Shown here in pieces: positions 16,558-27,825 of a DNA stretch of 41,430 bases. The notes beneath the pieces were generated by a model. That model worked only from the letters and a program-made list of their open reading frames with translations, was not told the DNA's origin and searched no databases. Every line of letters starts with the position of its first letter. The stretch's first letter is position 1. This DNA is from Alphaproteobacteria bacterium (GTDB taxonomy: Bacteria > Pseudomonadota > Alphaproteobacteria > Rickettsiales > SXRF01), in contig RFOF01000004.1 of assembly GCA_009926845.1 (NCBI GenBank), positions 1 to 41,430 on the forward strand. Direction: 5' to 3'. The translations under genes were made by a program, and so were the position numbers.

Positions 16558-17403
16558 ATGACCTCACAACTCTCCTTCCCCACACTCGGCTTCGGCCTTG
16601 GCCTTCGCGCCCCACACTATGAACATGTGCTGGAGCAGCGCCCGAAAAACGTGGACTGGTTTGAGATTATTTCTGAAAATTATTTTGAAGCCCACAGCGG
16701 CTACTGGGATTTTCTGGCCGACCTTCGCCGCGATTACCCGATTGTGATGCACGGCGTGTCTATGTCACTCGGCAGCACCGACCCGCTGAACATGGATTAC
16801 CTGACCAAGCTTAAAAAACTCGCTGATTTTCTCGATGTGCCGTGGCTGTCCGACCATCTGTGCTGGACGGGTGTGCATAGCCAAAACACGCATGACCTCC
16901 TGCCCCTGCCCTATACCGAGGAATCGCTGCGCCACATCGTCTCACGCATCAAACAGGTGCAGGATTTTCTGGGGCGACGCATCATCCTTGAAAACCCATC
17001 AAGCTACGTTGAGTTCCACGCATCCTCCATCCCCGAATGGGAATTTCTTGCCCGTCTTGCAGAAGATGCCGATTGTAGCCTACTGCTCGACGTGAACAAT
17101 GTCTATGTCAGCGCATTCAACCACGGCTACGACGCTCAAGCCTATATCGACGCCATGCCCACCCAGCGCATCGCGCAGATTCACCTCGCGGGACACCACC
17201 ATTTCGGCACCCACATCATCGACACGCACGATGCCCATGTGTTAGATGAGGTGTGGAAACTCTATGAATATACGATGGCGAAAAAGGGCTTCAAAAGCAC
17301 CATGATAGAATGGGATGACCAGATTCCTGAATTTGATGTTTTAGTAGCCGAACTAGACAAAGCACGCGCCATTTGTGGGGGTAAATTAATAAAACGACTG
17401 TAA
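16558..17403 (+). CDS. bufB: DUF692 (MbnB/BufB-like) multinuclear iron RiPP-modifying enzyme
   Basis: [38 protein letters not shown]...[22 protein letters not shown]...[16 protein letters not shown]...[17 protein letters not shown]. Confidence 0.95.
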   Translation: MTSQLSFPTLGFGLGLRAPHYEHVLEQRPKNVDWFEIISENYFEAHSGYWDFLADLRRDYPIVMHGVSMSLGSTDPLNMDYLTKLKKLADFLDVPWLSDHLCWTGVHSQNTHDLLPLPYTEESLRHIVSRIKQVQDFLGRRIILENPSSYVEFHASSIPEWEFLARLAEDADCSLLLDVNNVYVSAFNHGYDAQAYIDAMPTQRIAQIHLAGHHHFGTHIIDTHDAHVLDEVWKLYEYTMAKKGFKSTMIEWDDQIPEFDVLVAELDKARAICGGKLIKRL

Positions 17404-17491
17404 TATATGCATAATTTTTTCTTTTTTGCGCTTGCGCACAAGGCTAAAATGGTTTATGAATAGTTAAATAATCGACCAGATGAATTAATTA

Positions 17492-18247
17492 TTGAAGTCA
17501 GCTATGCGCGGATTCGCCCACTTATTGGATAACTTTCACCACGCCATCGTCGCTCGCGATGCGGGCGCGGTGGTGGACACCATCAAACCCAACCCGCGCA
17601 TCACCCCCGAGCAGCAGATGGCCATTTACATAGGTGGCTATCGCCTGCGTTTGATTGCGGCGCTAAAAAGCGATTATCCCGCGCTCGCGCATTATTGGGG
17701 CAACGCCGAATTTGAAAACGCAGCGCGCTCATTCATTGAATGCACACCCTCGACCTATTTCAACCTCGACAAATACCCGCACCAATTCGCGCATTTTATC
17801 GCCATGCGCGGTGGGGATGATTTTGCAGCAGAACTTGCCGAACTTGAAGGCGCGATCGCCGAAGTGTTCATGGACGAAGAAAGCGCGGCGCTTCAGCCAT
17901 CAGACCTTTCTGGCCTGACCGATAAAACTTTTGGCGAGCTTGTTTTGCGCCCACGCGCCGCCAGCCGCCTGCTCACCTTCTCCTACCCTGTTGATAGCTG
18001 GCTGACGGCTGAGCGCGAAGGAAAAAACCCCGCCCGCCCTGAACCAGAAACAACCTATCTTTATGTGTATCGCCACAATAACGAAGTGCGCCGCGCGCCG
18101 CTTTCTGCCGCCGCGCACACGCTTCTGTCCGCGATTATTTCTGGAAAGACAGTGGCATCAGCACTTGATGCCAACCCCAATATAATACCAGCAGAACTTC
18201 AACTCTGGTTTTGCCAGTGGGTTTCCGAGGGATTTTTTCGATCTTAA
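17492..18247 (+). CDS. bufC: DUF2063 (BufC/HvfC-like) partner protein
   Basis: ITPEQQMAIYIGGYRLRLIAALKSDYPALAHYWG...AARSFIECTPSTYFNLDKYPHQFAHFI; directly downstream of the DUF692 gene. Confidence 0.9.
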   Translation: MKSAMRGFAHLLDNFHHAIVARDAGAVVDTIKPNPRITPEQQMAIYIGGYRLRLIAALKSDYPALAHYWGNAEFENAARSFIECTPSTYFNLDKYPHQFAHFIAMRGGDDFAAELAELEGAIAEVFMDEESAALQPSDLSGLTDKTFGELVLRPRAASRLLTFSYPVDSWLTAEREGKNPARPEPETTYLYVYRHNNEVRRAPLSAAAHTLLSAIISGKTVASALDANPNIIPAELQLWFCQWVSEGFFRS

Positions 18248-18260
18248 TCCCCGTTTTATA

Positions 18261-18289
18261 TTGCGAATGACTCTCATTTGCGTTATAAT
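18261..18289 (+). promoter_or_regulatory. Promoter TTGCGA-N17-TATAAT overlapped by Fur-box-like palindrome TGCGAATGA-CTC-TCATTTGCG
   Basis: -35 TTGCGA 18261-18266; -10 TATAAT 18284-18289; 9-3-9 imperfect palindrome 18262-18282. Confidence 0.65.
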
Positions 18290-18309
18290 AAAAGAAAATG
18301 GAGGACGTT

Positions 18310-18546
18310 ATGAGCAGGATTATTTTTACCCACGAAACAATGGCCAAAACCCTCACCTACTGCCTGATGCATTTCACGGTGGCCATCGCAGTCGCCTATG
18401 CGCTAACGAGCGATTGGCAAATCGCGCTTTCCATCGGCATCATCGAACCGCTGGTGCAGACGGTCTTTTTCAATATGCATGAGCGCGGCTGGAACAAAGC
18501 CCGCGCCGACTATAAACGCCGCGTGATGGATAGTGGATTAGCCTAG
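18310..18546 (+). CDS. DUF2061 small membrane protein
   Basis: KTLTYCLMHFTVAIAVAYALTSDWQIALSIGIIEPLVQTVFFNMHERGWNK; GGAGG five bases before the ATG at 18310. Confidence 0.85.
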   Translation: MSRIIFTHETMAKTLTYCLMHFTVAIAVAYALTSDWQIALSIGIIEPLVQTVFFNMHERGWNKARADYKRRVMDSGLA

Positions 18547-19182
18547 CAGCGAGAAAACGCCGGTTTTAATGTCCAGCGCCATGATGCGCTTGGTGGCGGT
18601 GTTGATGACCCAGCCGTGGATGTCAACGCGCCCATCACCGAGGGCTTCTTGCACCACCTCATAGGTCATCAGATTGTCCACGCTCTGGCGCACCGCCGCC
18701 TGCTCCATCGCCCGCGCCTGCGCGGTGATGTCGCCGCCATGCGCCACCACATCGTCGCGCACAGGCTCCAGCGGCGTCAGGTATTTGCGGATGCTTTGCG
18801 TATCGTGCGTGTGGTTGTCCTCAAGGCAGGCGCGGATGCCGCCGCAGTCCGTGTGCCCCATCACCACGATGTGTTTCACGTTCATCACGTTGATGGCAAA
18901 TTCGAGGCTGGCAGCAACGCCCGTTCCCGCGATGTCGCCTGGGTCGGGGCGGCTGCGCACCATCGCTGCGATGTTGCGGTGAATGATCGCCCCGCCATCG
19001 GGAATGCCGATGTCGATTTTCGGGTTGAGCCGCGCATCCACACAGCCGATAAGCAGCATTTGCGGCTTATGCTCGGGTGGTTTGCGGTCTTCCAGCGAGA
19101 GTGACGCCTGTTGCGCGCGGATGAGGTCGATGATGTCTTCTTGCATGCCCAAACAAATAGAATGTTTTTTGTCCGCAGACAA
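18538..19182 (-). CDS. Beta-class carbonic anhydrase
   Basis: LLIGCVDARLNPKIDIGIPDGGAIIHRNIAAMV...HIVVMGHTDCGGIRA. Confidence 0.95.
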   Translation of the reverse strand: MSADKKHSICLGMQEDIIDLIRAQQASLSLEDRKPPEHKPQMLLIGCVDARLNPKIDIGIPDGGAIIHRNIAAMVRSRPDPGDIAGTGVAASLEFAINVMNVKHIVVMGHTDCGGIRACLEDNHTHDTQSIRKYLTPLEPVRDDVVAHGGDITAQARAMEQAAVRQSVDNLMTYEVVQEALGDGRVDIHGWVINTATKRIMALDIKTGVFSLLG

Positions 19183-19449
19183 TAGGAAAGCGCAGCATGA
19201 AACGCATGCGAGCGCTGGAAAATAGCCGAGCTTAGTGTTGCTCGGAATAATCCATGAAGATGACTTTGAAGAGTTCGATGATGTTTAGCATGTGCTATGC
19301 TTAGCACAAAAAAGCCTAATAAATCGTTAAGCGAAAATGGCTGCAGCGGGCTAAAACGGGGCGTTTTTGGGGCATTTGCCCCTTAAAAACAAGATATAGA
19401 ATGCGAGTGGTTAAAATTGAATATGGGTGGTGGGGGATTTTATTAGAAA

Positions 19450-20250
19450 TCATCTGGATTCATAGCCAGCTAAAATTAAAGCGTCTTTCACTCGGACACG
19501 AGCTTTGTTATTGGCATCACGAAACTTAATTTCTACTATTGGCAATCCTTTGCAGTGCAAAATTGCCCTGCGCTTTCCAAACTTATTTTTATATTCAAAT
19601 GGCGAGATATCATAATCATATTCAGGGCAGTGAATAAGCCTCCACTCTTCTTCTGGTCTATATCTAGCCCCCTTATACAGCATCGATTCAGCTAAGCAGC
19701 GCGACATTCCATCTCTAAATTGAGGGAAGTTTGGAATTGGGTTGGTATTCTTTTTTTTTACGACATATTTAGGAGATACAAGCGCAAAGCTTGGTTCTTT
19801 TAGAACAGACAATGCATTGTCAATTTTTTTGCGGAATTCTTCTGGATCATAACAAATTGGACCAATATCGCAGGGCTTATTTTTTACATCCTTAAAATAA
19901 AACTGCAAAAAATTCTGAGCATTAAATCCAATGGCAACACCCTTCCCATTATCCGCATACTCTTTCCAAAGATGTTCATTATCTGCAAATGGAGAAAGAC
20001 AAAAAATATAATATTCTTTGGGTAGATGTTTTCGTACATCAAGCAGTGATTCAGCATATGGCATTGTAGGGAATTTTTTGCCAAGCTCTTTTTGTACTAT
20101 TTCAAACCCTCTAATAATTTCTTTGTTATCTTTTAGGTCTCTATAGTGAGTAAGCCAAAGAGTGCTACTCTCAATGATAGAAAGCGCAGCTTCAATTGTT
20201 GTATAGTGATAGAAAATCTCACTATGCAAACCTTCGACTTTTATCATCAA
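19450..20250 (-). CDS. DUF2971-type protein
   Basis: FYHYTTIEAALSIIESSTLWLTHYRDLKDNKEI...YIFCLSPFADNEHLWKEYADNGKGVAIGF...ARYRPEEEWRLI; AT-rich relative to neighbours. Confidence 0.8.
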   Translation of the reverse strand: MMIKVEGLHSEIFYHYTTIEAALSIIESSTLWLTHYRDLKDNKEIIRGFEIVQKELGKKFPTMPYAESLLDVRKHLPKEYYIFCLSPFADNEHLWKEYADNGKGVAIGFNAQNFLQFYFKDVKNKPCDIGPICYDPEEFRKKIDNALSVLKEPSFALVSPKYVVKKKNTNPIPNFPQFRDGMSRCLAESMLYKGARYRPEEEWRLIHCPEYDYDISPFEYKNKFGKRRAILHCKGLPIVEIKFRDANNKARVRVKDALILAGYESR

Positions 20251-20284
20251 CTTACCTTCTGATAAATCTCGCTGCCGTTTTTTT

Positions 20285-20405
20285 CGTCATCCCGGCGTAG
20301 GCCGGGATCCACGCGTTTACTTATACTATAGATTTTTCGTGGGTGCTAGATGCAGAAAACCAAGAGAAAATAAGAACGTAGATCCCGGCCTGCGCCGGGA
20401 TGACG
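20285..20405. repeat. Palindromic repeat CGTCATCCCGGC...GCCGGGATGACG
   Basis: cgtcatcccggcgtaggccgggatcc...ggatcccggcctgcgccgggatgacg-type arms with an internal unique segment. Confidence 0.85.
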
Positions 20406-20481
20406 GTTGGGGCTAAGGATTCCGCATTCTCTTGGGCAGCCTTCGCTGGCATGACGCAAGTGGGCGGGATGACGTGCTGTG

Positions 20482-20769
20482 CTATTGGTTCAGCTGCTCG
20501 TATAAATCATGCCAATCGGGATTGCTCTCCACTATGCGGCGGACTTTCCACGCACGCTTCCATTCCTTCATGGTTTTTTCGCGGGCGATGGCTTCGGTGA
20601 TAGACTCATACGGTTCGTAATAAACCAGCGTATCCAGCCCGTATTTTTGCGTGAAGCCTTTGACCAGTTTTTGCTTATGCTCATAGACGCGGCGGGCGAG
20701 GTCATTGGTCACGCCGATGTACAAAATGCCGTTGGGTTTATTGGTCAGGATGTAAACGTAGGCAGCCAT
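20482..20769 (-). CDS. GIY-YIG endonuclease-like protein
   Basis: AAYVYILTNKPNGILYIGVTNDLARRVYEHKQKLVKGFTQKYGLDTLVYYE. Confidence 0.93.
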   Translation of the reverse strand: MAAYVYILTNKPNGILYIGVTNDLARRVYEHKQKLVKGFTQKYGLDTLVYYEPYESITEAIAREKTMKEWKRAWKVRRIVESNPDWHDLYEQLNQ

Positions 20770-20784
20770 AGCAACTCACAAGAC

Positions 20785-20812
20785 GTGGATCCCGGCCTTC
20801 GCCGGGATGACG
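20785..20812. repeat. Single-hairpin copy of the CGTCATCCCGGC-type repeat
   Basis: gtggatcccggccttcgccgggatgacg. Confidence 0.8.
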
Positions 20813-20821
20813 TAAAAGCCT

Positions 20822-23433
<2,612 letters not shown>

Positions 23434-23488
23434 AGTGCTGATTGTCTTACTATTCGTGTGATTTCTCAAGCCCTATGTCATTAAATCT

Positions 23489-24178
23489 ATGTTATTAACT
23501 CGATTTTCAATTATCTTGATTCTGGCCGCTGCTATTGCATATGGTGGAAACATCGCTAGAAACAATATATTGATTTACAATCAAAAAGTTCGTATTGGCG
23601 GAGATGTTGAGATTGCAGACTGGCATCCTATCCCTGTTGATCTGACATCCTTTTTGCTTTTTCTCAGCCACGACGCTACCATTTCGCGCGTTGCAGAAAC
23701 ATCTACCCCCGCCAAGCATGGGAAAATAGCCGCAAACGTCAGCCTCAAAGGTGTTGACATGCACTACCCTCTTTACGGCAAGCTGCAGCTAAAAGCAGGC
23801 ACAACAAGGCATCCTTTTTTTATTAATAAAAAAGCCAAAATCTATGGTGCAGCGCTCGATAAGAATGCCCTCAAAGCGCTGGGTCTTAAAATGGGAGAGA
23901 TATTTTCAATTGGCGAATCTAAGTTTCAAGTAACCTCATTCATCATCAACGAACCAGACCCAGCCACGGGCGCAATGGCCTTACTGCCACGCATTATAGT
24001 CGATGCCGCCGCATTATCCGCTACCATCTCCTATGTGGAAAACCAAAAAAACATACTCTTCCGCTGCCGTGTAAGATTGCCTACGGGCTTTTCAATAACT
24101 AAATTGGAAGAATCACTTTTTTCCCAATTTGAGAGCCCAACTTGGGGATGGAGAAGTTGGAAAAACCCCGAATTTTAA
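23489..24178 (+). pseudogene. N-terminal fragment of a YbbP/FtsX-superfamily ABC permease (periplasmic core)
   Basis: VSLKGVDMHYPLYGKLQLKAG...IYGAALDKNALKALGLKMGEIFSIGESKFQVTSFIINEPDPATGAMALLPRI matches the YbbP pattern (VKAVDDIYPMYGDLQ..., LAPRLMALLNLKTGDTIDVG..., IQEPD); ends before the C-terminal FtsX domain. Confidence 0.7.
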
Positions 24179-25209
24179 CACCGCAACGCTTACGCATGTT
24201 ACACCAGTCGCTCGCGCGGTGGTATGCGGCGCATGGGCGCAAGGATCTGCCCTGGCGCAATACCGATGATGCCTATGCTATTTACCTCAGCGAGGTGATG
24301 CTGCAGCAGACGCAGGTTAAAACCGTTTTGGAGCGGTTTTATTTTCCGTTTTTGACCAAGTTCCCCACGCTTAAAAAACTCGCCGCCGCGCCGCAAGATG
24401 ATGTGCTGCGTGCATGGCAGGGCCTTGGCTATTATTCCCGCGCCATCAACCTGCACAAAGCCGCCAAGGCCTGCAAAGGCAAGCTGCCCAAAACGGTGGG
24501 CGAACTGGTCGCGCTGCCTGGCATCGGTCGCAACACCGCGCACGCCATCTGCGCCTTTGCGTATCATGCGCCTGTGCCGGTGATGGAAGCGAATTTAAAG
24601 CGCGTGCTCGCCCGCATTTTTGCGATGGAGCAGCTAAACGAAAAAGAACTATGGGCGCACGCAGAAGACATTTTAGACCGAAAAAACCCGTTCGATTATA
24701 ATCAGGCGATGATGGATATCGGCGCGACCGTTTGCACCAAGCGCTCGCCCAAATGCAGCCAGTGCCCTGCCGAGAAAATCTGCGCTGGCAAAGAAACACC
24801 AGAAAAATATCCGGCGTCGCGCGCTAAAAAAACAGAAAAAATTCGCAAAAAGCGCATTTTTATTTTGATAAACGATAAAAAGCAAATATACGCCACGCCG
24901 CGCAAAACACGCTTCCTCGGCGGGCTGTATCATTTTATCGAAATGCCGGACGATGCCCCCACCAAAGGCGCAAAAAAACTCGGCGATGTCCGCCAAGTCT
25001 ATAGCCATTTCACGCTGGAGGCAGAGGTGTATCTTTGTCATCCCGAGCTTGCCGAGGGATCTTTAAGATGCCTCGACTCCGCTCGGCATGACAAAAAAAA
25101 TTGGCACGGTGGAAACGCACTCGCCGCTCTCCCCTTCTCCGCCGCTGAACAGAAGATTTTGGCGTTGCTCAATTCTTACTTGTCATCCCTGCGAAAGCAG
25201 GGATCTTAA
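24142..25209 (+). CDS. mutY: A/G-specific adenine glycosylase MutY, with repeat-derived C-terminal segments
   Basis: DLPWRNTDDAYAIYLSEVMLQQTQVKTV, LPGIGRNTAHAICAFAY, CTKRSPKCSQCPAEKIC [4Fe-4S] ligands. Start uncertain (24142/24157/24196). Confidence 0.95.
   Translation: MGMEKLEKPRILTPQRLRMLHQSLARWYAAHGRKDLPWRNTDDAYAIYLSEVMLQQTQVKTVLERFYFPFLTKFPTLKKLAAAPQDDVLRAWQGLGYYSRAINLHKAAKACKGKLPKTVGELVALPGIGRNTAHAICAFAYHAPVPVMEANLKRVLARIFAMEQLNEKELWAHAEDILDRKNPFDYNQAMMDIGATVCTKRSPKCSQCPAEKICAGKETPEKYPASRAKKTEKIRKKRIFILINDKKQIYATPRKTRFLGGLYHFIEMPDDAPTKGAKKLGDVRQVYSHFTLEAEVYLCHPELAEGSLRCLDSARHDKKNWHGGNALAALPFSAAEQKILALLNSYLSSLRKQGS
25037..25092. repeat. Palindromic repeat inside the mutY reading frame
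   Basis: gtcatcccgagcttgccgagggatctttaagatgcctcgactccgctcggcatgac; translated in frame as CHPELAEGSLRCLDSARHD. Confidence 0.88.
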
Positions 25210-25250
25210 ACTTGAGTTATCTACAGGATTCCTGCTTGCGCAGGAATGAC
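25182..25250. repeat. Palindromic repeat overlapping the mutY 3' end (supplies its stop codon)
   Basis: gtcatccctgcgaaagcagggatcttaaacttgagttatctacaggattcctgcttgcgcaggaatgac; mutY TAA at 25207-25209 lies within it. Confidence 0.85.
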
Positions 25251-25271
25251 AAAAAAGTGTAGTGATATGCC

Positions 25272-26339
25272 ATGACTTCTCACACAGACATCCTCATTGC
25301 TGGCGGCGGGTTTGCCGGGCTTTCCTGCGCAAAGCGCCTCGCCGAGCGCGGCGCCCAAGTCACCCTGCTTGAGCGCAAAAAGGTGGCAGGCCAAGGCATG
25401 CACACCACCGGCATCATCGTCGGCGAGTGCGCCGAGGAATTCGCGCTGCCCGAACACCTGACCCGCAAGGTCACCGATGTGCGGCTCTATGCGCCCAACC
25501 TTAAATCCATCGACCTGCACGCGCCGGATTATTTTTTCCTGACCACCGACACGCCAGCGCTGATGCGCTATTTGTCGGACGAGGCTGAGCGCGCAGGCGC
25601 AAAACTCATTTATGATACTCCTTACGAGAATGGCACGTTCTCCGGCGACAAAATCAACGTCAATAATGATGCCTTTTCCTGTAAGTTTCTCATCGGCGCT
25701 GATGGCCCGCGCTCGCGCGTGGCGGATGATTTTCAGCTTGGCCAGAACACCAAATTCCTGCTCGGTGCCGAGGCGGAATTTGAAGGGCTGAATTTGGGGA
25801 ATGAGGGCGCGTTCCACTGCTTCCTCGACCAGAATTTAGCGCGTGGATATCTCGGCTGGGCGATTCCGAGCGTCGGCGTTTCGCAGGTTGGCCTCGCCCA
25901 GCGCATGCCGCGCAAACCCGACATCGACGCGTTCGTGGCGAATATGAAAGATGTGTTTGATTTCACCAATGCAAAAATTGTTGCGCGGCGCGGCGGGCTT
26001 ATTCCCTGCGGTGGTCTTGTGCAGCCGTTTGCGCGCGAGAACGTTATTTTGCTGGGCGATTCGGCAGGCATCGTCTCGCCGCTCACCGCCGGGGGCATCC
26101 ACACCGCGCTGCATTATGGCGTGGTGCTGGCCGACGCCATCGCCGACTATTTGCACCGTGGCGCGGAGCACCCGAGCCTCGTCATGGCGCGCTGCTATCC
26201 ACGTTTTTACATCAAGCAGGGCATGCGCATGGCGTTCGAGCGCCTCGCTCCCGATTGGCTGCTGAACCTCATCATCACCAACCCCATTTTTGAGTATGCC
26301 GCGAGCACAGTTTTCTTCAAAAAGAAGAGCTTAAAATAA
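25272..26339 (+). CDS. FAD-dependent oxidoreductase (geranylgeranyl reductase-like)
   Basis: DILIAGGGFAGLSCAKRLAERGAQVTLLERK; FLIGADGPRSRVA; NVILLGDSAGIVSPLTAGGIHTAL. Confidence 0.9.
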   Translation: MTSHTDILIAGGGFAGLSCAKRLAERGAQVTLLERKKVAGQGMHTTGIIVGECAEEFALPEHLTRKVTDVRLYAPNLKSIDLHAPDYFFLTTDTPALMRYLSDEAERAGAKLIYDTPYENGTFSGDKINVNNDAFSCKFLIGADGPRSRVADDFQLGQNTKFLLGAEAEFEGLNLGNEGAFHCFLDQNLARGYLGWAIPSVGVSQVGLAQRMPRKPDIDAFVANMKDVFDFTNAKIVARRGGLIPCGGLVQPFARENVILLGDSAGIVSPLTAGGIHTALHYGVVLADAIADYLHRGAEHPSLVMARCYPRFYIKQGMRMAFERLAPDWLLNLIITNPIFEYAASTVFFKKKSLK

Positions 26340-26464
26340 TCTTAAAATTCTTGTAGCGCGTGCATTTTATTTGCGTTACTCTCTTTGGCAGAACGTGGCT
26401 GAAAGCCGCGGCTACCAACAAAAATCCAAAAAATACAATCAAAATAACGATTTAGGAGAGGCCC

Positions 26465-27211
26465 ATGTTTCGCACCCGTAAAGAAGACTCCCTTTTTGAC
26501 ACCGACGTTGACACCATCGACATCGAGGAATCTGCAACCGTGATATCTGCGTCAACTGCAGCAACTTCTGCAACTACAGCGGCGGCAGCTCCTGCTGCGC
26601 CAGCGCAATCCGCATACACCCCAGCAAATAACGCAGCTGCGGGTCAGCCACAACCACAACGCCCGATCCCTTCGCAAGAAGGTCGCGCGGCGGCGGCAAA
26701 CCCTCCTTCATTCCGCCCGAATGCATCGGCTCCTGCAGCTGATCTGCAACGTAGCCGTCTGCCAGAAGCAAAAGCAATGAACGCCGGCATGAACTCGGCA
26801 GGGGCTGCGGCAACGCAAGCACCTGTTGAACGCCCTGCCCAGCGCCCAAACCAACGCGTGCTGACCGTTGGCAACGACATCTTGCTCAAAGGCGAGATCG
26901 CCACCTGCGACCGTCTGGTCATCGAAGGCAAAGTGGATGCAACGCTGAACGATGTGCACACCGTTGAAATCGCGCAAAGCGGCTCTTTCAAAGGTTCTGC
27001 GCATATTGAAGATGCTGAGATCAGCGGCCTGTTCGAAGGCGATCTGGTGGTCAAAAACCGTCTGGTTATCTACGCTACCGGCAAAGTGCGCGGCAAAATC
27101 ACCTATGGTGAAATTGAGATCGAACGCGGCGGCGAGCTGACCGGCGAAATCAAAACTGTTGCGCAAGCTGGCTCTACCCCTGCTCGCAAAACTGAAAAAG
27201 CAGCGGCTTAA
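26465..27211 (+). CDS. Bactofilin (polymer-forming cytoskeletal protein)
   Basis: LTVGNDILLKGEIATCDRLVIEGKVDATLNDVHTVEIAQSGSFKGSAHIEDAEISGLFEGDLVVKNRLVIYATGKVRGKITYGEIEIERGGELTG with disordered Ala/Pro N-terminus. Confidence 0.93.
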   Translation: MFRTRKEDSLFDTDVDTIDIEESATVISASTAATSATTAAAAPAAPAQSAYTPANNAAAGQPQPQRPIPSQEGRAAAANPPSFRPNASAPAADLQRSRLPEAKAMNAGMNSAGAAATQAPVERPAQRPNQRVLTVGNDILLKGEIATCDRLVIEGKVDATLNDVHTVEIAQSGSFKGSAHIEDAEISGLFEGDLVVKNRLVIYATGKVRGKITYGEIEIERGGELTGEIKTVAQAGSTPARKTEKAAA

Positions 27212-27229
27212 TTAGCTGCGATACTAAAT

Positions 27230-27262
27230 AAAAAAGCCCTCGCAACTGCGGGGGCTTTTTTT
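27230..27262. terminator. Bidirectional rho-independent terminator between bactofilin and rnhA
   Basis: AAAAAGCCCTCGCAACTGCGGGGGCTTTTTTT: GC stem with A-tract and T-tract, between convergent genes. Confidence 0.85.
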
Positions 27263-27701
27263 ATTCCTGTATCGTTAAAATCCCTGCCCGCGCAAGAACA
27301 TCAGCGCGTTCGTTCATCTCATGGCCGTCGTGGCCGCGAACCCAGTGCCACTTCACCTCATGACGCGCGGCGGCGGCGTCCAGCCTTTGCCACAGATCGT
27401 CATTCTTCACCGGTTTTTTCTCGGCGGTTTTCCAGCCGCGCGCTTTCCAGCCTTTTAGCCACTCGGTCATGCCTTTTTGCACATAGGTGCTGTCAGTGTA
27501 GAGGTCAACTTTGCAGGCGTGCTTGAGGCTCTCTAGCGACATGATCGCCGCCATCATCTCCATGCGGTTGTTGGTGCTGTCTGCCTCGCCACCGCACATT
27601 TCTTTTTCGGTTTCGCCATACACCAAAATCGCGCCCCAGCCACCCGGCCCCGGGTTGCCGCTACATGCGCCATCGGTGTATATCTTTATGTGCTTCTTCA
27701 T
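27261..27701 (-). CDS. rnhA: Ribonuclease HI
   Basis: [20 protein letters not shown]...[17 protein letters not shown]...[12 protein letters not shown]...[17 protein letters not shown]. Confidence 0.97.
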   Translation of the reverse strand: MKKHIKIYTDGACSGNPGPGGWGAILVYGETEKEMCGGEADSTNNRMEMMAAIMSLESLKHACKVDLYTDSTYVQKGMTEWLKGWKARGWKTAEKKPVKNDDLWQRLDAAAARHEVKWHWVRGHDGHEMNERADVLARAGILTIQE

Positions 27702-27725
27702 AGCGAAGATGACCAGAATAATATT

Positions 27726-27807
27726 GTCATCCCGAGCGAAGCCGAGGGATCTTCATCGACAGCACAAGATCCTTCGACTTCGGCCTTTGGCCTCCGCTCA
27801 GGATGAC
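27726..27807. repeat. Palindromic intergenic repeat (GTCATCCCGAGCG...CTCAGGATGAC)
   Basis: gtcatcccgagcgaagccgagggatcttcatcgacagcacaagatccttcgacttcggcctttggcctccgctcaggatgac. Confidence 0.88.
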
Positions 27808-27825
27808 AATCACCAATTAATCCCA

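Noticed and set aside
19363-19390. Hairpin GTTTTTGGGGC-ATTT-GCCCCTTAAAAAC as a terminator
   Set aside because: Good stem but no proper U-tract after the GC stem on either strand; not called as a terminator.
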